The notes under the pieces: generated by a model
The model's input: only the letters and a program-made list of their open reading frames with translations
The model's database searches: none
What the model was told of the DNA's origin: nothing
DNA from: UBA2883 sp050873965
GTDB lineage: Bacteria > Cyanobacteriota > Vampirovibrionia > Gastranaerophilales > Gastranaerophilaceae
DNA length: 27,095 bases
Direction of reading: 5' to 3'
NCBI GenBank assembly: GCA_050873965.1
Contig: JBNMJS010000017.1
Location: forward strand, 1-27,095
In this document: positions 1-7,193 of the stretch, piece by piece
Layout: each line of letters opens with the position of its first letter
Position numbering within the stretch: the stretch's first letter is position 1
Program-made: the position numbers and the translations under genes

Positions 1-39
1 AAGTAATTATTTACATAAGTACATAAAATCATAATGCAA

Positions 40-69
40 AACGGCTAGTACCAATAGGTACTAGCCGTT
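40..69. terminator. Bidirectional hairpin terminator
   Basis: A perfect 13-bp stem (40-52 paired with 57-69) with an AATA loop. On the plus strand it is followed by ATTTTT; on the minus strand by TTTGCATTAT. It lies 25 nt past the stop of the minus-strand small gene at 94-324, so it most likely ends that transcript. It could also end a plus-strand transcript entering from outside the window. Confidence 0.8.
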
Positions 70-93
70 ATTTTTCAAATTAAATTGTAACTA

Positions 94-324
94 CTAAACT
101 ACATAACTTACAGGGTGCGTTTGCTTCTTTTTACCACCAAAAAGTGAAGTAATGCTTTCTTTTAAACTAATAATACCTTCATAAATTTCTTGGTTTGACA
201 AACCTTCATTCACTTTTACCTTTGGTACAGACGTGCAAGCAACTTGTGGTTTTGCTAAACAACTTGCAGGCAAAATGTCTTTAGAAGTAAAACTTGCCCC
301 TTGATAGGGAAATAATACTTTCAT
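94..324 (-). CDS. Small hypothetical protein (76 aa)
   Basis: I do not recognise this protein. The start is set at the ATG at 322-324, because GAGGTG lies 7 nt upstream; a GTG three codons earlier falls inside that Shine-Dalgarno site and is rejected. The N-terminus (MKVLFPYQGASF) carries a short aromatic/glycine segment, followed by a Ser/Ala/Lys/Val-rich stretch with two Cys. The C-terminal half (LSNQEIYEGIISLKESITSLFGG) looks like one amphipathic helix ending in a basic GGKKK tail. There is no signal peptide or membrane segment. It has its own strong promoter at 353-380 and a terminator at 40-69, so it appears to be a single-gene transcript. That layout makes a real gene more likely than chance. 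Confidence 0.7.
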   Translation of the reverse strand: MKVLFPYQGASFTSKDILPASCLAKPQVACTSVPKVKVNEGLSNQEIYEGIISLKESITSLFGGKKKQTHPVSYVV

Positions 325-352
325 AATAAACACCTCGATTTAGACCACTCAT

Positions 353-380
353 ATTATAGCACATAAAAATATTTTTGCAA
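353..380 (-). promoter_or_regulatory. Sigma-70-type promoter for the 76-aa gene
   Basis: On the minus strand the -35 is TTGCAA (375-380). After a 16-bp spacer comes TATAAT (353-358), preceded by TGC, which makes an extended -10. Transcription should begin near 346, giving a leader of about 22 nt that contains the GAGGTG ribosome site. Confidence 0.7.
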
Positions 381-591
381 GCCCAAAATTCAATAATAAT
401 GTACATTCTAGCCGTTTTTAAAGTGTAAATTTTACAATTCTAATCGATATAATTCAGATATATTTTGAAAATATTTATAAAAAATTCTCAAAAAAATTTT
501 TATATATTTTCTACATTAAATTAATTTTGATATTTTTTATATAAACTTAAATATTACAAAAGAATAAAATAACGAAGAAATCAAATATAGA

Positions 592-618
592 GTCATTCCG
601 AACTCGTTTCGGAATCTA
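592..618. repeat. Palindromic REP-like element
   Basis: ATTCCGAA (595-602) and TTCGGAAT (608-615) form a perfect 8-bp stem around CTCGT, flanked by GTC on the left and CTA on the right. From memory this resembles the dispersed GTCATTCCGAA...TTCGGAATCT palindromes seen as intergenic repeats in many bacterial genomes. It has no T-tract and does not look like a terminator. Confidence 0.55.
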
Positions 619-652
619 TTTAAAATTTTAATTTGTTCAATTGTTATTTTCA

Positions 653-674
653 TTTTCTTGTGCCGACAAGAAAA
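653..674. repeat. Second palindromic element
   Basis: TTTTCTTGT (653-661) pairs with ACAAGAAAA (666-674) around a GCCG loop, followed by CGAAACAAAAGAAAC. From memory the same TTTCTTGTGCCGACAAGAAAA unit recurs as a dispersed repeat in other bacteria. It lies 35 nt from the preceding palindrome, so the two may be parts of one inserted element. Confidence 0.5.
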
Positions 675-805
675 CGAAACAAAAGAAACTCGTGAATTTA
701 CAGATATTTTTAATATGCTAGTAAATTCACTCAAACACCTCAACATAAAGCAGAATAAAACAATGATAGTTCATTTCGTTAAGGTCGAATTTTTTATATC
801 ACTTG

Positions 806-1348
806 TTAAATCACATTATTACGAGGAACAGATTTTCGACTCTGTCGAGCAAAATTCTTTATAAATGTTGGGGCATTTTGTGGACTTTTGCCACGTCGTT
901 CCTTTTGATAATATGCGTAAGTCATCGGTAAAACATCACTCCTCAAAACCTCACCATTAATAATAGTCGCAACAAAAACTGTATGTGTATCTGTTTCAAA
1001 TTTATCAACAACATCACATATCAAATACCCGATTGCAGATTTTATTACGCATAATTCATCAATCTTTAAGCATTCAATATCTTTAAACTTATCACTATCA
1101 CGACCAGATTGAAAACCAAGACTAGCAATAATATCATTATCAATATCTTCACCCAATATAGAAACTGCAAACTTTTGAGAACGGTTCAAACACTCATTTG
1201 TATAATTATTATGATTCAAACTTACAACAACAGTATCATACGTAACCTGCATTACGCTATTTGCTATACAACCTATATCACGTCCATTATCTAATGTACT
1301 AACTGCGTACATACCATAAGACAACTGTTTTAATACATTTTTATCCAT
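806..1348 (-). CDS. Flavin reductase-like FMN-binding protein
   Basis: A 180-aa flavin reductase-like protein of the split-barrel FMN-binding family, the module also found in high-molecular-weight rubredoxins. Seen: an N-terminal YGMYAVSTLDNGRDIGCIANSVMQVT stretch, VVVSLNHNNYTNECLNRSQKFAVSILGED, and a near-terminal PMTYAYYQKERRGKSPQNAPTF. These match the family's FMN and substrate regions and its usual C-terminal end. Expected role: a cytosolic FMN-dependent oxidoreductase reducing free flavin or an electron carrier. The start is the ATG at 1346-1348 with TAGGGGG just upstream; an upstream in-frame ATG would overlap the XRE gene and add 24 unlikely residues. About 17 residues after NAPTFI look foreign to the family and coincide with repeat-like DNA. 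It follows the XRE gene, separated by a terminator-like hairpin. Confidence 0.8.
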   Translation of the reverse strand: MDKNVLKQLSYGMYAVSTLDNGRDIGCIANSVMQVTYDTVVVSLNHNNYTNECLNRSQKFAVSILGEDIDNDIIASLGFQSGRDSDKFKDIECLKIDELCVIKSAIGYLICDVVDKFETDTHTVFVATIINGEVLRSDVLPMTYAYYQKERRGKSPQNAPTFIKNFARQSRKSVPRNNVI

Positions 1349-1356
1349 ATACCCCC

Positions 1357-1381
1357 TAAAAAAAGGGAGATAAAATCTCCC
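1357..1381 (-). terminator. Intrinsic terminator or attenuator between XRE gene and flavin reductase
   Basis: On the minus strand GGGAGAT (1375-1381) pairs with ATCTCCC (1365-1371) around a 3-nt loop, followed by seven T and then the AGGGGG ribosome site of the flavin reductase. It lies 8 nt past the XRE stop codon. The U-tract and the next gene's ribosome site are adjacent. Confidence 0.75.
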
Positions 1382-1388
1382 TACAAGT

Positions 1389-1949
1389 CTATTGTTTTGA
1401 AGATACAAACTTTTTCGCACAATCTAACATTGTACTAACCAATTCTGAATTAGAATAAATATTCATTCCATTCAGTTCCAAAACCTGTTTAAATCTATCT
1501 TCCCAAATATCAAAAGTTTCTTCATCACTCATATTAATAACTTTTGCAATAGATTCTAACTCCTTATAATCAATTGGTATAGGCAAAGCTCCTCTCAAAA
1601 TATCAACAACATCTAACCTTTTATTACGAGGAAACGCTTTTAAAAAATCTACAACTTTCATTTTCTTTGATTTCAAAGTGTTCCTTATTTTTAATACAGA
1701 ATCGTCAATCAAAATCGGCTCTTGTGGAAGTCTATATTCCTCAAACACCTCTGGTTCAACTTCCATCACAGTTGCAATACGCTCTAATGTTGTACCTCTT
1801 GTTGAAAACGGAATTGTATTATCAATCAAATTATAAACATAAGATAACGTAACACCTATCATTTGAGCAAAATCTTTTTTATGCAATTTGTTCTTTTCTA
1901 AAAATTCTGAAAGTTTTTTAGAACTTTTCGTACTTATTGTTTCTTTCAT
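1389..1949 (-). CDS. XRE-family transcriptional regulator with two HTH-like domains
   Basis: A 186-aa DNA-binding protein. Residues about 10-65 form a Cro/C1-type helix-turn-helix (LSEFLEKNKLHKKDFAQMIG, VTLSYVYNLIDN, then LERIATVMEVEPEVF, the family's typical final helices). Residues about 85-150 look like a second, degenerate copy (IRNTLKSKKMKVVDFLKAF ... LESIAKVINMSDEETFDIW). The C-terminus is helical. The start ATG at 1947-1949 has AAAGGG 7 nt upstream. Its promoter (1970-1999) is overlaid by an inverted repeat, suggesting autorepression. The flavin reductase lies directly downstream, which suggests control of a redox-related function, but no ligand-binding domain is visible and the signal is unknown. 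Confidence 0.8.
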   Translation of the reverse strand: MKETISTKSSKKLSEFLEKNKLHKKDFAQMIGVTLSYVYNLIDNTIPFSTRGTTLERIATVMEVEPEVFEEYRLPQEPILIDDSVLKIRNTLKSKKMKVVDFLKAFPRNKRLDVVDILRGALPIPIDYKELESIAKVINMSDEETFDIWEDRFKQVLELNGMNIYSNSELVSTMLDCAKKFVSSKQ

Positions 1950-1969
1950 AAAATTACCCTTTCTTTTTA

Positions 1970-1999
1970 ATTATCAACATTATTGTATTTAGTTGACAA
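1970..1999 (-). promoter_or_regulatory. Promoter with overlapping inverted-repeat operator, XRE gene
   Basis: On the minus strand TTGTCA (1994-1999) and GATAAT (1970-1975) are 18 bp apart. The same span holds inverted arms TTGTCAAC (1992-1999) and GTTGATAA (1971-1978), identical at 7 of 8 positions. Their centres are 21 bp apart, two helical turns. That geometry fits a dimeric HTH repressor covering both promoter elements. Confidence 0.5.
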
Positions 2000-2108
2000 T
2001 TTTGTAATCGTTAATAAGATAATCATCATGGTAATATTTATTTGGCATAAAGATTAAAAAGGAATTTGAATATATTAGAAAAATTATAATGCCCAATAAG
2101 TAACTTTA

Positions 2109-2117
2109 TGGTATTAT
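2109..2117 (+). promoter_or_regulatory. Extended -10 element upstream of the membrane protein
   Basis: TGG followed by TATTAT forms an extended -10 with no convincing -35. Transcription would start near 2124, just before the AAAGGGGG ribosome site of the gene at 2140. Confidence 0.4.
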
Positions 2118-2139
2118 TTTAGAAGTAAAGGGGGCTTAT

Positions 2140-2628
2140 ATGAATTTATTGTTAATAAAACAAATTGGTTTATTTAGTGTACTAATCGGACTAATAATTG
2201 GTCTTGTTACAATAATTCCATTTATAGGTCCTATTGTTTTTACATTATATTTTATGGCTTTGTCAGCAGGTATAATTATTTACTTAAAAAAGAACAATAT
2301 TCTTGGTGATATAACAGTCAAAGAAAGTGGAATACTTGGTGCAGTAATCGGTTTTGCATCTTTCATTGCATTTTCTGTAGTATTTGTTCCTTTATCAACA
2401 TTATGTTCTTTTATTTTTAATGACTGGGCAGGTAAAGTTATTGTTCAATGTTTCACATCACCAGCAACATTTTTTGTATTTTTATTCTTAATATTCTTTG
2501 TTGCTCTTTTATGTGCGTTGATGAATGGTTTTTCTGGTGCTGCAACAGCATACATTTATGAAGTACTTGCTAGCATAAAACACGATGAAGAAAACTACGA
2601 AAAATATGAAAACAACAATTTGAGGTAA
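2140..2628 (+). CDS. Small integral membrane protein of unknown function
   Basis: A 162-aa protein that I cannot assign to a family. It is almost entirely hydrophobic, with four likely helices at about residues 7-28, 30-49, 63-88 and 106-137. A short charged hairpin KKNNILGDITVKESG lies near 50-64, and the C-terminal tail is charged (HDEENYEKYENNN). It has small-residue packing motifs but no catalytic or transport signature. AAAGGGGG lies 5 nt before the ATG. The gene ends 2 nt before mtnA, whose GAGGT ribosome site overlaps this stop codon, so the two are translated from one mRNA. That coupling does not by itself say what the protein does. Confidence 0.8.
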   Translation: MNLLLIKQIGLFSVLIGLIIGLVTIIPFIGPIVFTLYFMALSAGIIIYLKKNNILGDITVKESGILGAVIGFASFIAFSVVFVPLSTLCSFIFNDWAGKVIVQCFTSPATFFVFLFLIFFVALLCALMNGFSGAATAYIYEVLASIKHDEENYEKYENNNLR

Positions 2629-2630
2629 TT

Positions 2631-3701
2631 ATGAGTTTTGAATCAAAAATAAGAACTATTCAATGGGTAGATAATGTTTCTAGAATGGTTGACCAAACAA
2701 AAATCCCTTATGAATATGTAAATGTAGATATAAAAACAGGTCAAGAAATGTATGATGCAATCCAAACAATGATTGTTAGAGGTGCACCAGCAATAGGTAT
2801 CGCCGGTGCTCACGGTGTTGTATTATACGCTCAAGAATTAGAAAAAGAAAATCTTTCAAGAGAAGATTTTATAAACAAACTTATCGAAAAATCTAACTAT
2901 TTAAAAACATCTCGACCTACTGCTGTTAACCTTATGTGGGCTGTAGATAAACAAATAGAACTAATAAAGAATTCAAAATCTGACATTGCTGGTATCGTTG
3001 AAGAACTAAAACAAAACGGTATCAAAATGGAAAATGATGATATTTCAATAAACAAAAGAATTGGTGACAATGGTGCAGAAGTTGTCCCAAAAGGTGCAAC
3101 AATTCTAACTCACTGTAACGCCGGTGCCCTAGCAACTGTAGGTTATGGTACAGCACTAGGTGTTGTTCGTTCAGCATTTGCAAAAGATAATACAATACAA
3201 GTGTTCTCTGATGAAACAAGACCTCGTCAACAAGGTTCTAGAATCACCACTTTTGAGCTTAAAATGGACGGTATCCCTGTAACTATGATTACAGACGGTA
3301 TGTGTTCATACTTTATGAAAAAAGGTATGATTGATATGGTTGTAGTTGGTGCTGATAGAATTGCATCAAACGGTGATACTGCAAACAAAATCGGTACATA
3401 CACAGTCGCAATTGCTGCAAAATATCATAATATACCATTCTATATAGCAGCACCGTTATCAACAATTGATACATCTATCAAAACAGGTGATGAAATACCT
3501 ATCGAAGAACGTTCACACGAAGAAGTTACACATATCAATGGTAAATTAGTTTGTGCAGAAGGTATCAACGTAATCAATCCAGGATTTGATGTAACTCCAC
3601 ACGAATTGATTACAGGTATTATTACAGAAGTTGGTATATTAAAACCTGATTACAACACTTCTATTAAAAATGCTTTTGAAAAATTTCACGCAGAACAATA
3701 A
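2631..3701 (+). CDS. mtnA: S-methyl-5-thioribose-1-phosphate isomerase
   Basis: A 356-aa cytosolic enzyme of methionine salvage that converts methylthioribose 1-phosphate to methylthioribulose 1-phosphate; related to eIF2B alpha. Seen: MIVRGAPAIGIAGAHG (phosphate-binding, about 47-62), THCNAGALATVGYGTALG with the predicted catalytic Cys162, FSDETRPRQQGSRIT (192-206), and VVGADRIASNGDTANKIGT with the predicted catalytic Asp242. These match the Cys/Asp pair known in the family. Length is normal. The start ATG has GAGGT 5 nt upstream, overlapping the previous stop. No other methionine-salvage gene is in the window, so pathway completeness cannot be judged. Confidence 0.95.
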   Translation: MSFESKIRTIQWVDNVSRMVDQTKIPYEYVNVDIKTGQEMYDAIQTMIVRGAPAIGIAGAHGVVLYAQELEKENLSREDFINKLIEKSNYLKTSRPTAVNLMWAVDKQIELIKNSKSDIAGIVEELKQNGIKMENDDISINKRIGDNGAEVVPKGATILTHCNAGALATVGYGTALGVVRSAFAKDNTIQVFSDETRPRQQGSRITTFELKMDGIPVTMITDGMCSYFMKKGMIDMVVVGADRIASNGDTANKIGTYTVAIAAKYHNIPFYIAAPLSTIDTSIKTGDEIPIEERSHEEVTHINGKLVCAEGINVINPGFDVTPHELITGIITEVGILKPDYNTSIKNAFEKFHAEQ

Positions 3702-3703
3702 AA

Positions 3704-3725
3704 AAAGACCTCTCGAAAGGAGAGG
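3704..3725 (-). terminator. Minus-oriented terminator-like hairpin after mtnA
   Basis: CCTCTC (3709-3714) pairs with GAGAGG (3720-3725) around GAAAG. A run of A precedes it on the plus strand, so only a minus-strand transcript would end in stem plus U-tract. No minus-strand gene is upstream. It may instead be part of a repeat-like sequence running to about 3745, or a plain mRNA-end hairpin for mtnA. Confidence 0.35.
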
Positions 3726-3835
3726 AACGAGCGATGAGGATTATATAATCTTATATTAATCCATTGTTTTGATATTACATTGTCATAAAGCATTACAAAA
3801 GATAAGAAGAACAGACTATTTATATATTTTTAGGT

Positions 3836-3841
3836 TAAAAT
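3836..3841 (+). promoter_or_regulatory. Candidate -10 giving a leaderless permease mRNA
   Basis: TAAAAT ends 6 nt before the ATG at 3848. No Shine-Dalgarno lies within the usual distance (an AGG is 15 nt away), and the -35 region is weak. The spacing equals that of the better-supported leaderless candidates at 10049, 10129 and 26775. Confidence 0.35.
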
Positions 3842-3847
3842 AATTGT

Positions 3848-4954
3848 ATGATTAAAGATTTTAAAATTAAATTATTAGACAGATACATACTAAAACAAGT
3901 TATAGAAATGTTTATAATGGGTGTTTTAGTATTCACATCTATTATCTTTGCATCTGATACATTTATGACTTTAATCAAACAAATTGCAAAATATGGTATT
4001 CCATTCAAGATTGCATTCATTCTAGTAATTTTGAGTTTGCCATCAATCTTTGTAATGACTATCCCAATGGGTGTGCTTTTATCAACAGTAATGACTCTAA
4101 ACAAACTAAGTTTAGCCTCAGAACTTACTGTTATGAGAGCATGTGGTATAGGGTTTAACAGAATAGCAAAACCTGTGTTTGTCTTTGCAACAGTAATGTG
4201 TCTTGCTAGTTTCTTTATAAACGAAACTATTGTACCGGTAATGACAAAGCAATCTAAAGACCTTGCTCTTTGGGCATTCTGTCAGAAAAACATTCCAGAG
4301 GGTAAGCACGATTTCACTTTCCAAGAAGTAAACGAAGACAAAACTTTAAAACGATTATTTTATGTTGAATCTTGTGAAGATAAGCAATTCCATAATGTAA
4401 CAGTACTTGATATGTCCAAAAAAGATGCCATTCACGTATTGCAAGCACAAGCCGGTGGTTCATCTCCAAAAGGTTGGATATTCACCAATGGTATCGTTTA
4501 TACTATCGCTGATAAAGGTAAAATCCTTAATGCCACTTATTTTGGAAGAACAGTTGCTCAATTTGGTGTAAACCTAAAAAAAGAATTGAAACGTAACGTT
4601 GCAAATGAGCATAACTTCTTACAATTATGCAGATTTATTGCACATAACAAAACTATTGATTACAGACGAGTATTAATTATTGATTTATTTGATAAATTAG
4701 CATTACCATTAACAACAATTGTACTTGTGTTAATTGGTATTCCACTTGCAATTACTCCACCAAGAGTAAGATACAATAGAGGTTTCTTATTTAGTATTTT
4801 AATTATTTTTGCATACTACTTAATCCGTGCGTTATCGTTATCATTTGGTGAAGCAGGAACTATCAATCCGTTCTTGGCGGCATTCTTACCAAACATAATA
4901 CTAACAATTGCCGGAACCTATCTATATTATAGAAAAGTATTTACTATTACTTAA
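3848..4954 (+). CDS. LptF/LptG (YjgP/YjgQ) family LPS-export permease
   Basis: A 368-aa inner-membrane subunit of the ABC transporter that extracts lipopolysaccharide and passes it to the Lpt bridge. Three helices at about 17-37, 55-82 and 107-124 are followed by a roughly 150-residue periplasmic beta domain and three C-terminal helices at about 284-303, 314-331 and 343-361. Family hallmarks visible are DRYILKQ at the N-terminus, SLPSIFVMTIPMGVLLSTVM, and SELTVMRACGIGFNRI, the cytoplasmic coupling segment. LptF and LptG cannot be told apart here. The partner ATPase LptB is not in the window. The gene ends 3 nt from the stop of the convergent gene at 4958, with no terminator between. Confidence 0.9.
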   Translation: MIKDFKIKLLDRYILKQVIEMFIMGVLVFTSIIFASDTFMTLIKQIAKYGIPFKIAFILVILSLPSIFVMTIPMGVLLSTVMTLNKLSLASELTVMRACGIGFNRIAKPVFVFATVMCLASFFINETIVPVMTKQSKDLALWAFCQKNIPEGKHDFTFQEVNEDKTLKRLFYVESCEDKQFHNVTVLDMSKKDAIHVLQAQAGGSSPKGWIFTNGIVYTIADKGKILNATYFGRTVAQFGVNLKKELKRNVANEHNFLQLCRFIAHNKTIDYRRVLIIDLFDKLALPLTTIVLVLIGIPLAITPPRVRYNRGFLFSILIIFAYYLIRALSLSFGEAGTINPFLAAFLPNIILTIAGTYLYYRKVFTIT

Positions 4955-4957
4955 AAC

Positions 4958-5332
4958 TTATGCTTTAATATCAAAAATTTGATTTAACTTATCCATATTG
5001 CTATTAACATTAGCAATATTTTCAGATTCTTGTGAAGCACCCTTAATAGCAGTTAAAATAGCATCTGCTTTTGATTTAGGATTTTTTGTATAATAACAAC
5101 GATTACCAGCAGATGCAGTAAATAATGATCCATCAATTTCTTGTCTAACTGGAACTGGAACTTCTGCATTTTTCTTAACAATTTTTCCAACTTCTTCTAC
5201 AAAATTTGCTCTTTCATTTATTGGTAATTCACTAACAGCTGCTCTATAATATTTCATAATATTAGCACTAGGTTTTTCAAAAGCCATACCAAAAGATTGA
5301 TTACGATTATAAAAAGAAGAAATTGTATTCAT
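4958..5332 (-). CDS. Conserved-looking small protein with SFGMAF motif (124 aa)
   Basis: I recall proteins of this type from Gastranaerophilales genomes but know no function. The N-terminus has a Phe-rich peptide (NQSFGMAFEKPSANIMKYY), then a helical stretch (SELPINERANFVEEVGKIVKK), and a C-terminal part with AGNRCYYTKNPKSKADAILTAIKGAS. There is no signal peptide or membrane segment, and a single Cys. The start at 5332 has GAGGT 5 nt upstream. The gene is separated from the upstream HEAT-like gene by 78 nt and converges on the permease gene. The SFG peptide is compared with SFQG and SFKG in other products under Findings. Confidence 0.75.
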   Translation of the reverse strand: MNTISSFYNRNQSFGMAFEKPSANIMKYYRAAVSELPINERANFVEEVGKIVKKNAEVPVPVRQEIDGSLFTASAGNRCYYTKNPKSKADAILTAIKGASQESENIANVNSNMDKLNQIFDIKA

Positions 5333-5410
5333 ATTTTACCTCACAGAATTAGTCGATACATTTATAATAAGAATGGTAAAATATATTTTTGCTACCTTAA
5401 AAAAAATAAT

Positions 5411-6580
5411 TTACAAAGCACGAGCAATAATCTTTAAATTTTCATCAGTAATTTTTGATAAAGCCAATTCTTTATATTCTTCTTTTAACAAATTCTGTGC
5501 TTTTAAAAGTTCCATAACCTTAATGATAACTGTTTGATTACTTCCATTTAATAAAGGTACTAAACTATCTTCATCACGAACAATTTCTAAAACAAAGAAT
5601 ATAAAATCACTTTCTTCATACAATTCTTCATACAAGAAAGATGTCATAGGATACAAGTTTGCATTATTCAACAAGTTTTTAATATCATTAACTTCGTTCT
5701 TTGTATTTTTATCTTCATCAAACAAATATTCTTCATTTTCTGTAATCATATTGAATTTTTCTTTTGCCAAGAATAATGCAACAGCAGAAGGACCTGATGG
5801 AGAATTATTTAACAAGCGTTCTATAAATTCATAAAATCTAAAATCAATAACTTGAGATACTGGTAACAATTCAACAAGACCATTAACAATATAACAGAAT
5901 GTCAAAATAGCATCTTCATTATATTCAGTTTGTAATAAATCTGTAAGTGGCACAAGATATGGAATATCTTCAGCAATATTTTCAGACATTTTAGAATTTT
6001 TCATTGCTTTGAACAAATATTTTAAAGCATCTTTATCCTGATAAGCAACCAAGAAATTAACAGCCTTCAATTGTTCAAAATCATCATCAACTTCAAGCAT
6101 TTTAATTGCTTTATTATAAGCCGTTTTATTACCTAACTTAGATAATGCTCTTGCACAATTTTCAGATAAAGAACCATCATCGCTAAATGCATATTCATTC
6201 AACAATGCTAATGCTCTATCATCTTTTTTGTATGAGAAAAATCCAGCAGAATAAATCTTTGCATCTTCACTACCATTTTTCAACTTTTCAAGCATTGTAT
6301 TTTCAACTTCTTTATCAGCAAACAGTGCCAATGTAGAAGATATAAAATCTTCATAATATGGAGAATATACATCTAAAAATTTTAAAAGATTTTTATAATT
6401 ATCTTTATTACAAGCCTTTTCTAGACGTTTTGCGACATTTGCTTTAACAAAATCAAACAAATAATCATCTTTTGCAACAAGTTCTTTAAACAACGCAATA
6501 TCAGCATTATTAATAATCTCAGCCGCAACAGGCTCATATTCTTTAGGATTTTTTCCTGTTAATAATTTAATCTTATCCAT
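5411..6580 (-). CDS. HEAT-like alpha-helical repeat protein (389 aa)
   Basis: A soluble, acidic, all-helical protein. Successive paired helices are recognisable around residues 95-210, for example LEKLKNGSEDAKIYSAGFFSY, ALALLNEYAFSDDGSLSENCARALSKLG, and AIKMLEVDDDFEQLKAVNFLVAYQDKDALKYL. This is the spacing expected of HEAT or PBS-lyase-like repeats, which act as protein-binding scaffolds. There is no catalytic motif, signal peptide or membrane helix. The start lies 9 nt after the stop of the DprA-like gene and lacks a clear Shine-Dalgarno, which fits translational coupling. Function is unknown; an interaction partner for the DprA-like protein is a guess from the shared operon. Confidence 0.75.
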   Translation of the reverse strand: MDKIKLLTGKNPKEYEPVAAEIINNADIALFKELVAKDDYLFDFVKANVAKRLEKACNKDNYKNLLKFLDVYSPYYEDFISSTLALFADKEVENTMLEKLKNGSEDAKIYSAGFFSYKKDDRALALLNEYAFSDDGSLSENCARALSKLGNKTAYNKAIKMLEVDDDFEQLKAVNFLVAYQDKDALKYLFKAMKNSKMSENIAEDIPYLVPLTDLLQTEYNEDAILTFCYIVNGLVELLPVSQVIDFRFYEFIERLLNNSPSGPSAVALFLAKEKFNMITENEEYLFDEDKNTKNEVNDIKNLLNNANLYPMTSFLYEELYEESDFIFFVLEIVRDEDSLVPLLNGSNQTVIIKVMELLKAQNLLKEEYKELALSKITDENLKIIARAL

Positions 6581-6589
6581 AACTCAATA

Positions 6590-7174
6590 CTAATCTAAGT
6601 AAAATACAGTAACAACTTTATGATTTTCTTCAGCATATTCAACTGCTGTATGTAATGTTTTACTTGTATGAGATAAGAAACAAATCAATTGATTACAATC
6701 ATCAATAATTTCTCTGTTACAAACTCTTGAAGCATCAGCCAAAGTCATCATTGCTCTATCAGCATGTTCAATAATATTAGGTACACCAATTAATTGGTTT
6801 TGAACATCGCTTGGTTGTTGTCCAATAGTTTGAGGTAAAATAACTTTCAATTTATCAGGATTTGATTTCATAGCACCTCTAATTGCCGCAGCATTTGTAC
6901 CATAAGAACCACCTGATGTAATAATTGTATTACCTTGCATAACTAACGCTGTAGTTAAAGTTTCAATCATTTGTTGATGAGTGATAGCAAGGTTTCTTGA
7001 ACCAATGATAGCTATTCTTTTAGCAGATTGTTTTATAGTTGCTAATTCCATTGAAAGTTCATCAACTGTATCTGGGCCATCTTGAAGAGCAATAGGTTTG
7101 TCATCAAAAGGTACCATTATCGAATTTTGCTTATTTTCATCACTACCATCTGCCATATTATTAATATCTGTCAT
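6590..7174 (-). CDS. DprA-like SLOG/Rossmann-fold protein
   Basis: A 194-aa protein whose residues from about 50 onward form a DprA/LOG-type Rossmann domain. Seen: RIAIIGSRNLAITH (first strand and nucleotide-binding loop), GNTIITSGGSYGTNAAAIRGAM (matching DprA's SGxAxGID..AH region), and VCNREIIDDCNQLICFLSH near the DprA RNRIIAGLS/vvVvEA region. It ends soon after KVVTVFYLD. Full DprA proteins have extra N- and C-terminal domains that are absent here; the first 45 residues are polar and probably disordered. It may bind nucleotides or nucleotide-derived ligands, or single-stranded DNA. The start at 7174 is preferred because AGAAGGTG lies 5 nt upstream and the more upstream ATG sits inside the -10 box. 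It is divergent from pcrA. Confidence 0.75.
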   Translation of the reverse strand: MTDINNMADGSDENKQNSIMVPFDDKPIALQDGPDTVDELSMELATIKQSAKRIAIIGSRNLAITHQQMIETLTTALVMQGNTIITSGGSYGTNAAAIRGAMKSNPDKLKVILPQTIGQQPSDVQNQLIGVPNIIEHADRAMMTLADASRVCNREIIDDCNQLICFLSHTSKTLHTAVEYAEENHKVVTVFYLD

Positions 7175-7193
7175 TGTTTCACCTTCTAATTGC

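Larger units (their letters stand above)
325..805. other. 481-nt gene-poor gap with palindromic repeat elements
   Basis: Beyond the promoter at 353-380, this very AT-rich stretch holds two clear inverted repeats (592-618 and 653-674) and no convincing gene. Two short open frames cross it in opposite directions (537-746 minus, 658-864 plus). Both run through the repeats, lack ribosome sites and read as low-complexity peptides. Confidence 0.6.

Noticed and set aside
537..746. Minus-strand 69-codon open frame in the first large gap
   Set aside because: It runs through both palindromic repeats, has no ribosome site and encodes low-complexity Ser/Phe/Ile sequence.
658..864. Plus-strand 68-codon open frame overlapping the flavin reductase end
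   Set aside because: It starts inside a palindromic repeat and overlaps a better-supported gene on the other strand. Its first residues are simply the translated repeat.
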